A stretch of DNA of 64,000 nucleotides, from positions 124,001-188,000 of the forward strand of contig NZ_SELD02000001.1 of NCBI RefSeq assembly GCF_004923205.2. Direction: 5' to 3'. Below, piece after piece: positions 53,898-62,562 of this stretch. Under the pieces are notes generated by a model, which saw nothing but the letters and a program-made list of their open reading frames with translations, did not search any database and was not told the origin of the DNA. The position numbers were made by a program, and so were the translations under genes. The stretch comes from Paracoccus aeridis. GTDB lineage: Bacteria; Pseudomonadota; Alphaproteobacteria; Rhodobacterales; Rhodobacteraceae. Position 1 is the stretch's first letter; each line of letters opens with the position of its first letter.

Positions 53898-56110
53898 CGC
53901 CAGAATTTCCCCCAACCGTCGTACATGCGGACCGAGTGGCTGTCCCGGACCGTCTCGTAAAGCCGCCCGCGGACATTGACCTGCTGGCCGCCGTCGCGGT
54001 TGAGCGAGGACAGCGTGCCACCGACCGTGCGCAGCGACGGCAGCCCCGTGCCCCAGGACAGCGGGACGCTGATCGTCACGCCCTTGTCGAACGATCCCTC
54101 GCCGAACTCGTCCGCGCTGAGGTCGGTCTTGGTGACGAAGGCGCCGACTTCCCAGCCGTTCGCGAATTCACGGCTGACCTCGACCGTGGCGCCCACGTCG
54201 CCCGCCAGGTACTGGCCCGCGCCGATGCTGCCGCGGAAGCCGTTGCCGAATTCGTAGTAGGCGGTGACAAGGCCGGTCGTCGCCTCGTAGTCCAGCAGCT
54301 CGAAGGCGTCGCGGTAGTCGCGCTTGCGGACCCGGTTGATCTCGGCCCCGAGCGCCAGCTGCGAATTGACCGGCTTCCACAGCAGTTCGGCAGAAGCGCC
54401 GCCGTACATCCGTTCCAGCAGGCCGACCGTCACGCGCGAATAGACCGTCTGGGTCGGTCGCCCGTACCAGTTCAGCGTGAGCCGCGGCACCTGCAGCTTG
54501 TCGTTGCCCGTGTACATGCGCGAATCCGAGCGGACCCGATAGACGCCGTTGTTCTGTTCGGTGATCTCGTCGTCCGACAGCGCGAGATATTCATCCACGG
54601 CATAGCTGCCCGGCGCTTCCTGCTCGGCGTTGCCGAAGGCGCGCTGGCGCAGGCTGCCCTGCAGGACGAGGCCCGGCACGATCTCGTAGCGTGCGGTAAC
54701 CTCGCCGCCGACCTCGTAGCGGAACGGCTCGTCGGGATCGAAGAGCCCGGTCGAAAGATAGGGCTTGATCGCCCAGTCGAGGTCCGGGAACTCGCCCGGC
54801 GTCGGCACCAGACCCGCCGGCCGCGGAGCCGCGTCGGTCAGGGCCGCGGCGTTGGCGATCTGCCCGGCCTCGGTGTTTTCCAGCCGCTCGACGTCGGACC
54901 GGCGCAGCGTGACCGACGAGGTGGGCATCCCCGCCTCGGACGAGGTGATGACGAGCGTTTCCACCGAAGGGGGCAGCGCGCGGGTCATCAGACGGGCGGC
55001 GCGGCCCACCGCCTCGGCCTGCTGGATGTAGCGTTCGTTGCGGATCCGGATCTCGGCGCGGTCGGCGGTCAGGACCATCGATTCCAGCCGCTGCCCCTCG
55101 TCGGCCAGCGCGTCGCCCAGCGCCTTCTGGATCGCCGGCTGCGCGGTGGGGTCGCTGGCCCAGACGCCGGACCAGCCGTCCGGGTCGGACGCGCGGTCGG
55201 GACGCGGGCGCACCGGCGCGGGCGCGGGTTCCAGCCCCGAGGGGTACGCCGCGCGGCGCGGGCTGGTCAGCAGGGTGAACTGCACGCCCACGTGCTTGGC
55301 GCCCAGCACATAGGCGCCGACCTGGTAGTTCTGGCCCAGCTGGTAGGTCGCGCCGAAGTTGATGCGGTTCTTCAGCGGATCGGAATCGCTCAGCCAGACC
55401 GAACGCGCGCAGGTGTCGGCGTCCCCGGTCTCGCAGGCGTATTCGTCGCCGGAATATTCCGCGACGAGGGTCAGCTTGTCGCCGGCGGCCCAGGCGACGC
55501 TGGCGAACGGGGCGACCTCGCCCTTGAACCAGGTGTCGGCGTTCAGCTCGCCCCCGGTGCCGGTGTCGGGGCCGGGCCGGTCGCCGAAGGGGCTGCCGAT
55601 GCCGCCGCCCTGCGCCAGCCGGCCCCAGCCCAGGCCCGCGCTGGCGCGCAGGGTGGGGGTGATCGTCTTGGTGGCGACGATGTATTCGGCCGAATAGAAC
55701 CCGGTCCCGATCGCGTCCTGGATGCCCACCGCGACGGCCGGGCGCCAGGTGCCCGCGGCCTCGTCGAGGATCTGGAAGCGCAGGTCAAACGACCGGTCGC
55801 GGACGTAGCCGCGCCGTTCCTCGGTGCTGTCGAACTTGCCGTAGCGCAGCGCCGTCGTGACGCGGGGGGCGAGCTGGAACACCAGCCCGACGCGCTCGGT
55901 CAGCTCGGACTTCGCAGCTGTCGCGGTCAGCTCGGCGTCGGGCAGCATCTCGGCCGAGGGCGTGTCGACCGCGCCGGGAAGGCCGTAGTTGTTGAACGAC
56001 CGGCCGATCATCGGCTCGGCGACCGCAAGGCCGGATCCGGCGCACAGGACGATGCTCGCGGGAAGGGCCGTGGTCAGCAGGTGGCGCAGCAGGGTCGGGC
56101 GACGGGTCAT
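53894..56110 (-). CDS. yjbH: YjbH-family outer membrane polysaccharide export protein
   Basis: This 738-residue protein has a signal peptide (cleavage near AVAEP) and the YjbH pattern: IGRSFNNYGLPGAVDTPSAEMLPDAEL, alternating beta strands with ALRYGKFDSTEERRGYVRDRSFDLRFQ, and many amphipathic strands through the C-terminus. The family forms beta-barrels linked to exopolysaccharide secretion. ATG 56110 follows AAAGGACC by 8 nt. The stop overlaps yjbF. No exopolysaccharide synthesis genes are in the window. Confidence 0.88.
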   Translation of the reverse strand: MTRRPTLLRHLLTTALPASIVLCAGSGLAVAEPMIGRSFNNYGLPGAVDTPSAEMLPDAELTATAAKSELTERVGLVFQLAPRVTTALRYGKFDSTEERRGYVRDRSFDLRFQILDEAAGTWRPAVAVGIQDAIGTGFYSAEYIVATKTITPTLRASAGLGWGRLAQGGGIGSPFGDRPGPDTGTGGELNADTWFKGEVAPFASVAWAAGDKLTLVAEYSGDEYACETGDADTCARSVWLSDSDPLKNRINFGATYQLGQNYQVGAYVLGAKHVGVQFTLLTSPRRAAYPSGLEPAPAPVRPRPDRASDPDGWSGVWASDPTAQPAIQKALGDALADEGQRLESMVLTADRAEIRIRNERYIQQAEAVGRAARLMTRALPPSVETLVITSSEAGMPTSSVTLRRSDVERLENTEAGQIANAAALTDAAPRPAGLVPTPGEFPDLDWAIKPYLSTGLFDPDEPFRYEVGGEVTARYEIVPGLVLQGSLRQRAFGNAEQEAPGSYAVDEYLALSDDEITEQNNGVYRVRSDSRMYTGNDKLQVPRLTLNWYGRPTQTVYSRVTVGLLERMYGGASAELLWKPVNSQLALGAEINRVRKRDYRDAFELLDYEATTGLVTAYYEFGNGFRGSIGAGQYLAGDVGATVEVSREFANGWEVGAFVTKTDLSADEFGEGSFDKGVTISVPLSWGTGLPSLRTVGGTLSSLNRDGGQQVNVRGRLYETVRDSHSVRMYDGWGKFWR

Positions 56111-56224
56111 CCGTGCGGTCCTTTATTGCGGACGAGGCGGGCCCGGCACGAAGCCGGGGCCCGCGCCCGATCCTAGCGGTGTCCCGCCCGTCCGCGCCAG
56201 CGGCGCGGTGCGGGCGTCAGGCGA

Positions 56225-56241
56225 TTGCGCCATTGGCGCAA
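56225..56241. promoter_or_regulatory. Perfect inverted repeat between the lipoprotein gene and yjbH
   Basis: TTGCGCC and GGCGCAA flank ATT. It lies 7 nt after the lipoprotein stop and about 115 nt before the yjbH start on the minus strand. It could be a short terminator or an operator for yjbH; nothing in the sequence decides. Confidence 0.35.
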
Positions 56242-56247
56242 CAGGTG

Positions 56248-57198
56248 TCAGCCTTGCGTGGGCTGCGCGGCGGAGCCGGCGGGGGCCGGTTCGGACGTGG
56301 CGGCCGGCGCGGGGTCGGCCGCAGCCGGGGAAGGCGCGGCAGGGGCGGGCGGGATCACGGCCGGAGCCGCGGCGGCGGGCGCGTCGGCCGCCGGGGCCGG
56401 CGCCTCGGCAGCCGGTTCGGCAGGAGCCGGGGCTGGCGTGGCCGGAGAGGCGGCTTCCGGCTCGTTGCTGGTCGGCTCGGCGGCGTTCGGGCTGGTAGCG
56501 GCCGGAGCGGTGGTGGCCGGAGCAGTGGAGGCCGGAGCAGTCCGGGCAGGCGCTTCGGTCGCCGCCGGCGCCGGCGCCGCGGCGGGCGTTGCGGCGGGCT
56601 TTGCGGCGGCGGGCTTCGTGGCGGCCGGCCTTGACGCGGCGCGCTTCGGGGCGGCTGGCTTCGCGGCCCGGGGCGCCGGCAGCGCCGCGACGGCCGCGAT
56701 GGTCGCGGCCGAGGCCGGGGCGGCGCAGCCGTTGTAGGTCCTGCCGTTGGCGCGCAGCGACGCGGTCAGCGGGTTGCCCGCGCAGTCGGTGGAGGTGACG
56801 TTCAGCGCGAAGACGCCGCCGTTCAGCTCGCCCACGAACTCGATCCCGCGGGCATAGACGATCCGGCGCACGGCCACGGTCGCCGGGTTCGCGCCGGGCC
56901 GCGCGAAATACGCGCGCTCGCCCGAAACATCGACCGTCCAGCCCTCGCCTGCGGCCGAGACCGCCTTCAGGTCCACCGTCTCGCGTTCGGCGGTCGGGCG
57001 CGCCGCGCCCGCCTCGCCCACCTGCAGCGGCTGGTCGACGGGGGAGATCTGCGGCGGCGGCGGGATCGTCGGCGGGCCGGTCACGACCGGGGCCGCGACC
57101 TCCGGCTCGGCCCGTTCCCAGGGCATGCGGAAGTCGGCCTGGTCGCCGCAGGCCGCAAGCGCCAGCGGAAGGCCCAGCAGGGCAAAACGCAGTTTCAT
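56248..57198 (-). CDS. Lipoprotein with a long Ala/Pro-rich tail
   Basis: This 316-residue protein has a lipoprotein signal ending in LAAC (Cys17), a folded region (about 60-165) with [22 protein letters not shown] and [29 protein letters not shown], and a C-terminal tail of about 150 residues built of Ala, Pro, Thr, Glu and Lys ([22 protein letters not shown] and similar). The tail probably spans the periplasm or cell wall. It precedes yjbH by 137 bp on the same strand. ATG 57198 is used; a GTG three codons earlier abuts the ribosome site. The specific role is unknown. Confidence 0.7.
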   Translation of the reverse strand: MKLRFALLGLPLALAACGDQADFRMPWERAEPEVAAPVVTGPPTIPPPPQISPVDQPLQVGEAGAARPTAERETVDLKAVSAAGEGWTVDVSGERAYFARPGANPATVAVRRIVYARGIEFVGELNGGVFALNVTSTDCAGNPLTASLRANGRTYNGCAAPASAATIAAVAALPAPRAAKPAAPKRAASRPAATKPAAAKPAATPAAAPAPAATEAPARTAPASTAPATTAPAATSPNAAEPTSNEPEAASPATPAPAPAEPAAEAPAPAADAPAAAAPAVIPPAPAAPSPAAADPAPAATSEPAPAGSAAQPTQG

Positions 57199-57362
57199 GA
57201 TGGTCACGTCCCGTCTTTTTTTGTTGCCGCAGCACTAACCCAAGCCGCGCGCGTCTGACAAGCAGCGCGGGGCCGTCGCGGGACGGCGCCCCACCGGATA
57301 GGCGATCCCCCGCCCGGTCCGCGCCCGGACCTCGCCCGGCACCTGCGCGGACCCCGCCCGGC

Positions 57363-58745
57363 TCAGCAGTTCGGGACGTTGACCGCGAGCCCGCCGAGCG
57401 ACGTTTCCTTGTACTTCTCGGACATGTCGCGGCCGGTCTGGCGCATCGTCTCGATCGCGGCGTCCAGCGGCACGATGTGGCGCCCGTCGCCGCGCAGCGC
57501 GAGACTTGCCGCGCTGACCGCCTTGATCGCGCCCAGGCCGTTGCGTTCGATGCACGGCACCTGCACCAGCCCGCGCACCGGGTCGCAGGTCATGCCCAGG
57601 TGATGTTCCAGCGCGATCTCGGCCGCGTTCTCGACCTGAAGGACCGATCCGCCCAGGACGGCGGCCATGCCCGCGGCGGCCATGGCGCTGGCGCTGCCGA
57701 CCTCGGCCTGGCAGCCGCATTCCGCGCCGCTGATGCTGGCGTTGTGCTTGACGAGGCCGCCGACCGCCGCCGCCGTCAGCAGGAAGTCCGGCATCTGCCC
57801 CTCGGTCGCGCCGGGGACGTGGTCGAGCCAGTAGCGGATGACCGCCGGGACCACGCCCGCCGCGCCGTTCGTGGGGGCGGTGACGACCTGCCCGCCGGCC
57901 GCGTTCTCCTCGTTCACGGCCATGGCATAGGCCGACATCCAGTCGTTCGCGACGTGCGGCGCCTGCATGTTCATCCCCCGCTCGTTCATCAGCGAGGCGT
58001 GGATCGACGGCGCCCGCCTGCGGACGTTGAGGCCGCCGGGCAGGATCCCCTCGGTCTCGAGCCCGCGGTCCATGCAGTCGCGCATCACCTGCCAGATCCG
58101 GCGCAGGCCGGCGTCGATCTCGGCATCGCTGCGGCGCGTGCGTTCGTTCGCGCGCTTCATCGCGGCGATGGACAGCCCCGACCCCTCGGCCATTGCCAGC
58201 ATCTCGGCCGCCGTCGAGAAGGGGTAGGGGACCGCGGCCGAGGCGTCCGTGCGGCTGTCGTCGCCCTTGGCGGCAAGCTCTGCCTCGGTCATGACGAAAC
58301 CGCCGCCGACCGAGTAGTAGGTCTCGCGCGCGATCACGTCGCCCTGCGCGTCGGTGGCCATCAGGACCATGCCGTTCGCATGGCCCGGCAGCACCCGGTC
58401 GAAGTCGAAGATCAGGTCCGCGGCCGGATCGAAGCGCAGCGTGCCCAGCCCCTCGACCGTCAGGGTCCTGCTGCGGGCGTTGTCGGCCAGCACCTCGTCG
58501 GCGCGGTCGCGGTCCATGTCGTCGGGGGTGAAGCCCGCGAGGCCAAGGATCGTGGCGCGGTCGGTCGCATGGCCCTTGCCGGTAAAGGCGAGGCTGCCGT
58601 GCAGGCTGGCCCGCAGGCCGTGGACGCGGAACGGCGCCGCGCGGAGCGTGTCGAGAAAGCGCGCCCCGGCCACCATCGGGCCCATCGTGTGCGAAGACGA
58701 CGGCCCGACACCGACCTTGAACAGGTCGAACACCGACAGGAACAT
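57363..58745 (-). CDS. sdaA: L-serine ammonia-lyase (L-serine deaminase), iron-sulfur type
   Basis: This 460-residue enzyme converts L-serine to pyruvate and ammonia using a labile 4Fe-4S cluster. The N-domain begins [21 protein letters not shown], the C-domain has the cluster cysteines in [11 protein letters not shown] and [12 protein letters not shown], and the chain ends in Cys as in bacterial SdaA. ATG 58745 is immediate. It is divergent from dusB-ntrBC, so ammonia release sits next to nitrogen regulation, though no functional link is shown. Confidence 0.95.
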   Translation of the reverse strand: MFLSVFDLFKVGVGPSSSHTMGPMVAGARFLDTLRAAPFRVHGLRASLHGSLAFTGKGHATDRATILGLAGFTPDDMDRDRADEVLADNARSRTLTVEGLGTLRFDPAADLIFDFDRVLPGHANGMVLMATDAQGDVIARETYYSVGGGFVMTEAELAAKGDDSRTDASAAVPYPFSTAAEMLAMAEGSGLSIAAMKRANERTRRSDAEIDAGLRRIWQVMRDCMDRGLETEGILPGGLNVRRRAPSIHASLMNERGMNMQAPHVANDWMSAYAMAVNEENAAGGQVVTAPTNGAAGVVPAVIRYWLDHVPGATEGQMPDFLLTAAAVGGLVKHNASISGAECGCQAEVGSASAMAAAGMAAVLGGSVLQVENAAEIALEHHLGMTCDPVRGLVQVPCIERNGLGAIKAVSAASLALRGDGRHIVPLDAAIETMRQTGRDMSEKYKETSLGGLAVNVPNC

Positions 58746-58827
58746 GGCTACCCCTTCCAGAACTGCCGCGAAGGTAGCCCCTGACGCGCCGGACGCAAGG
58801 TCACGGCAGGTCGCAATGCTTGCTTTC

Positions 58828-58844
58828 TGCCCTTTTTTTGGGCA
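58828..58844. promoter_or_regulatory. TGCCC-T7-GGGCA dyad in the sdaA-dusB divergent region
   Basis: A 5-bp inverted repeat flanks seven T residues, in the 203-bp region between divergent sdaA and dusB-ntrBC. It could be an operator or a weak terminator; the loop of T makes a strong hairpin unlikely. Confidence 0.3.
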
Positions 58845-58948
58845 AATGGCAGGCGCGCTGCCTCGAGGCGCGGCACCGGGCGGGGTAACCGCAGATCACC
58901 CGCCCGCCGCCCGTGCAGACCGCGGCGGCCCGGTTCACAGGATGACCC

Positions 58949-59995
58949 ATGCGCGACCCGTTCCAGATCGGCGACCATACCCTCGACCCGCCGGTGTTCC
59001 TTGCGCCGATGGCCGGGATCACCGACCTGCCGTTCCGCCGCGCCGTGGCCCGCCACAGCGCGGGCGGGGTGGGGCTGGTGGTCAGCGAGATGGTCGCCTC
59101 GACCGAGATGGTGACCCCGCGCCCGTCCACCCGCGCCGCCGTCCGCGCCAAGGCGCTGGTGGAAGGGGGCGTGCCGGTCAGCGTGCAGATCGCGGGGCGC
59201 GAGGCGGCGGCCATGGCGGAAACCGCGCGGATCGTCGCGGGCATGGGCGCGGGCATCGTCGACATCAACATGGGCTGCCCTGCCCGCAAGGTGACGGGCG
59301 GGCTGTCGGGCGCGGCGCTGATGCGCGATCTCGACCACGCGCTGGGGCTGATCGACGCGGTGGTGGCGGCGGTCGAGCTGCCGGTGACGCTGAAGATGCG
59401 GCTGGGGTGGGACGCGGGGTGCCTGAACGCGCCCGACCTTGCCCGCCGCGCGCGCGATGCCGGGGTGCGGATGGTCACGGTCCACGGCCGCACGCGCGAG
59501 CAGTTCTATACGGGCACTGCCGACTGGTCCGCCATCCGCGCGGTGCGGGACGCGGTTGTGGGCCTGCCGCTGGTCGCCAATGGCGACGTGGTGGATGCGG
59601 GCAGCGCGCGGGCGGCGCTGGCAGCTTCGGGCGCGGACGCGGTGATGATCGGGCGCGGCGCGCAGGGGGCGCCGTGGCGCCTGGCGCAGATTTCCGCCGC
59701 CCTGCACGGAACGCCCGAGCCGTCGGTGCCGCAGGGCGCGGCGCTGGCGGATGCGGTGGCGGAACACCACGACGACATCCTGTCGCACTATGGCCGCGAC
59801 CTGGGCCTGCGCGTCGCCCGCAAGCACCTCGGCTGGTATGCCGAGGCGGCCGGCGCGGCGGCGGGCCGGCGGGAGCTGATGGCCGCGGCCTCTCCGTCGC
59901 AGGCGCGGGCGGCGATCGCGGCCGTGTTCTCGGGCGCGCCGGGCGACGCCGCGGCGGCGGCCCCGACAGCGGCGGCCCAGACGGCGGCAGCGTGA
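58949..59995 (+). CDS. dusB: tRNA-dihydrouridine synthase DusB (NifR3)
   Basis: This 348-residue FMN enzyme reduces uridine to dihydrouridine in tRNA. It has the barrel start VFLAPMAGITDLPFRR, the catalytic Cys in NMGCPARKV, the FMN/phosphate motif VTVHGRTREQFYTGTADW, and VANGDVVDAGSARAAL. NifR3 was first named in Rhodobacter capsulatus, where it heads nifR3-ntrB-ntrC as it does here. The last 20 residues are an Ala/Thr/Pro tail. It is followed by ntrB after 13 nt. Confidence 0.95.
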   Translation: MRDPFQIGDHTLDPPVFLAPMAGITDLPFRRAVARHSAGGVGLVVSEMVASTEMVTPRPSTRAAVRAKALVEGGVPVSVQIAGREAAAMAETARIVAGMGAGIVDINMGCPARKVTGGLSGAALMRDLDHALGLIDAVVAAVELPVTLKMRLGWDAGCLNAPDLARRARDAGVRMVTVHGRTREQFYTGTADWSAIRAVRDAVVGLPLVANGDVVDAGSARAALAASGADAVMIGRGAQGAPWRLAQISAALHGTPEPSVPQGAALADAVAEHHDDILSHYGRDLGLRVARKHLGWYAEAAGAAAGRRELMAAASPSQARAAIAAVFSGAPGDAAAAAPTAAAQTAAA

Positions 59996-60008
59996 GGGGG
60001 GCGGCGTG

Positions 60009-61088
60009 ATGGGAGCGGCCGACAGCTGCTGGATGGCGCTGCCGGTGCCGGCGCTGAGGTTCGACGACGCGGGCCGGTTCGCGGCCCTCAACGACGCCGC
60101 GCAGGCATGGCTGAACCTGTCGGAACGCTCGGCGGTCGGGCTAGCGCCCGACGACCCGCGGCTCGCCGGGCGGCTGCGGGTGGACCCGGCGCTTGGGCAG
60201 ATGCTCGCGGTCGCGCTGACGGGCGACGATGTCGCGAGCCGCCCGGCGCTTCGCTGGGAGATCGGCGACCGCACCGGCGGGTTCAGCACCCGGCTGGCCG
60301 CGCTGCACATGGGGCCGCTGCCCGGCGGCGGCGTGTCGGCGGTGATCGTTCCCGCGCCCGCGGGCCCGGGGCCCAGGCGCGCCGCGCGGTCGGCCGTCGG
60401 CATGGCCGACATGCTGGCGCACGAGATCAAGAACCCGCTCGCCGGCATCCGCGGCGCGGCGCAGCTGCTGGCCGAAGGGCTCGGCCCCGAGGACCGCGAA
60501 CTCGCCGACCTCATCGTCGCGGAATCGCGCCGGATCGTCGCGCTTCTGGACCAGGTGGAACGCTTCGGCGACAGCTCGGCCCCGCGGCTTGCGGCGATCA
60601 ACATCCACGACGTGCTGGACCGGGCGCGGCGTTCGTTCGAGCTGACCGGAACCGGCGCCCGGATCACGACCGATTACGACCCGTCCCTGCCCGCCGCGTT
60701 CGTCGATCCCGACCTGATCGTGCAGGCGGTGCTGAACCTTCTGCGGAACGCGGCCGAGGCGCTGGCCCGCGACGGCCGGACGGCGGGCGATCCGCGCGGA
60801 CCGGGTTCGATCCGGCTCCGCACGCTTTACGACGGCACGCTGCGCCGGATCGATGACGACACCCCCCTTCCGCTGGTGGTCGAGGTCGAGGATGACGGGC
60901 CCGGCGTGCCCGAGGCCATCGCCGACCAGGTGTTCGAGCCGTTCGTGTCCGGGCGCGAGAACGGCACCGGCCTGGGTCTCGCGCTCGTCAGCAAGATTGC
61001 CGCCGACCACGGCGCCGGGCTGCGGCTGGACAGCCGCCCCGGCCGTACCGTGGTCCGCCTTTCGCTTCCCCTCGCCGGAAAGGAATGA
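60009..61088 (+). CDS. ntrB: NtrB, nitrogen regulation sensor histidine kinase
   Basis: This 359-residue cytoplasmic histidine kinase has an N-terminal PAS-like sensor (about 10-115), the H-box MLAHEIKNPLAGIRGAAQLL with His138, and the ATPase boxes NLLRNAAEAL (N), VEDDGPGVPE (G1) and GTGLGLALVSKI (G2). It phosphorylates NtrC when nitrogen is scarce, under PII control in other proteobacteria. ATG 60009 is used; GTG 60006 precedes it directly. The stop overlaps the first possible ntrC start. Confidence 0.95.
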   Translation: MGAADSCWMALPVPALRFDDAGRFAALNDAAQAWLNLSERSAVGLAPDDPRLAGRLRVDPALGQMLAVALTGDDVASRPALRWEIGDRTGGFSTRLAALHMGPLPGGGVSAVIVPAPAGPGPRRAARSAVGMADMLAHEIKNPLAGIRGAAQLLAEGLGPEDRELADLIVAESRRIVALLDQVERFGDSSAPRLAAINIHDVLDRARRSFELTGTGARITTDYDPSLPAAFVDPDLIVQAVLNLLRNAAEALARDGRTAGDPRGPGSIRLRTLYDGTLRRIDDDTPLPLVVEVEDDGPGVPEAIADQVFEPFVSGRENGTGLGLALVSKIAADHGAGLRLDSRPGRTVVRLSLPLAGKE

Positions 61089-61090
61089 CC

Positions 61091-62521
61091 ATGGACGGCA
61101 CGGTCCTGATCGCAGACGACGACCGCAGCATCCGCACCGTGCTGACGCAGGCGCTGACCCGCGCGGGCTGCCGCGTCCACGCCACCGGCAGCCTGTCGCA
61201 GCTGCAGCGCTGGGTCGAGGAGGGGCGGGGCGACCTCGTCGTCACCGACGTGATGATGCCCGACGGCAACGGGCTGGACGTGGTGCCGTCGATCGCGCGC
61301 GCGCGGCCCGCGCTGCCGGTGATCGTGATCTCGGCCCAGAACACGATCGTGACGGCAATCCGGGCGACCGAAGCGAACGTCTTCGACTATCTCCCCAAGC
61401 CCTTCGACCTGCCCGACCTGATGGCGCGGGTCCGCGCGGGGCTGGCGCGAAGGCCTGTCCGCGGCGCCGAGGACGATGGCGGGTCGCCGCTGCCGGCCGC
61501 CGATCCGACGATGCCGCTGGTCGGTCACGCGCCCGCGATGCAGGCGCTGTTCCGCACCGTCGCGCGGGTGGTGAACGCGGACCTGCCGATCATGGTCACG
61601 GGAGAGCCGGGGTCCGGCCGCACCACCGTCGCCCGCGCGCTGCACGACTTTTCCGACCGCCGCGACGGCCCGCTGGTCGTCGTCAGCCCCGCCGACCCCG
61701 CCGAGGGGCTGCCCGCCGCCTTCGCCCGCGCGGCCGGCGGCACGCTGCTGATCGAAGGACCGGCGGGGATGGACCAGGCCGCGCAGGCGCGCCTCGTCGG
61801 GCTGATCGAAGCGGCGGAGAACGGGCCGGACACGTCCCGCGTGCCGCGGCTGGTCGCGACGGCCGGGCCGGACCCGATGGCCGACGTCGCCTCGGGCCGG
61901 CTGCGGCAGGACCTGCACTACCGACTCGCCGGCGTCGTCCTGCCGGTGCCGAGCCTGCGTGCGCGCGTGGACGACATCCCGCCGCTCGCCCGCCATCTTC
62001 TGGCCCGTGCGGCGACGCTGGGCCTGCCGCGGCGCGAGCTGTCCGACGAAGGGGCGGCGGTGCTGCGGAGCTGGCCCTTTCCCGGCAACGTGCGCGAGCT
62101 CGACAACCTTGTCCGCCGCGTCGCGCTGGTCGCGGCCGGGTCCGAGATCACCGGGGACGAGGTGCGGCAGGCCCTCGCGTCGGGCCCGTCGGTCGCCGGG
62201 GTGGAGCCGTCCTCGACAACCCGTCCGCAGGCCCCCGCGCTGACACCTGGGCCGGCGCCCGCACCGGCCGAACGGCTCGGCCAGTCGATCGAAACCCACC
62301 TGCAACGCTACTTCGACCTGCACGGCGACGACCTGCCGCCGCCCGGTCTTTACGACCGGATTCTTCGTGAGGTTGAACGCCCGCTGATCGAGATCGCGCT
62401 GGACGCGACCGGCGGCAACCAGCTTCGCTGCGCCGAATTGCTGGGAATCAACCGCAATACGCTTCGAAAGAAGGTGAACGACCTGAATATCGAGGTGACA
62501 CGCCGCCGCCGCCTGATGTAA
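61091..62521 (+). CDS. ntrC: NtrC nitrogen response regulator lacking the sigma-54 contact loop
   Basis: This 476-residue regulator has a receiver domain with phosphoacceptor Asp53 (VTDVMMPDGNG), a reduced AAA+ domain, and a Fis-type helix-turn-helix (LDATGGNQLRCAELLGINRNTLRKKV). No GAFTGA, the loop that remodels sigma-54 holoenzyme, is present, and the Walker A reads GEPGSGRT (171-178) with Arg where Lys is normal. R. capsulatus NtrC also lacks GAFTGA and works with sigma-70, so this protein probably does too. ATG 61091 lies 6 nt after AAGGA; an ATG at 61085 abuts it. Confidence 0.93.
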   Translation: MDGTVLIADDDRSIRTVLTQALTRAGCRVHATGSLSQLQRWVEEGRGDLVVTDVMMPDGNGLDVVPSIARARPALPVIVISAQNTIVTAIRATEANVFDYLPKPFDLPDLMARVRAGLARRPVRGAEDDGGSPLPAADPTMPLVGHAPAMQALFRTVARVVNADLPIMVTGEPGSGRTTVARALHDFSDRRDGPLVVVSPADPAEGLPAAFARAAGGTLLIEGPAGMDQAAQARLVGLIEAAENGPDTSRVPRLVATAGPDPMADVASGRLRQDLHYRLAGVVLPVPSLRARVDDIPPLARHLLARAATLGLPRRELSDEGAAVLRSWPFPGNVRELDNLVRRVALVAAGSEITGDEVRQALASGPSVAGVEPSSTTRPQAPALTPGPAPAPAERLGQSIETHLQRYFDLHGDDLPPPGLYDRILREVERPLIEIALDATGGNQLRCAELLGINRNTLRKKVNDLNIEVTRRRRLM

Positions 62522-62562
62522 AACAGCCACAGATGGCCGCCGCATAGTCGCGGCAAGGCCAC

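Noticed and set aside
61091-62521. Frameshift or deletion as the cause of the missing GAFTGA in NtrC
   Set aside because: The frame is intact, the helix-turn-helix is normal and the same loss is known in R. capsulatus NtrC, so it is a lineage feature.
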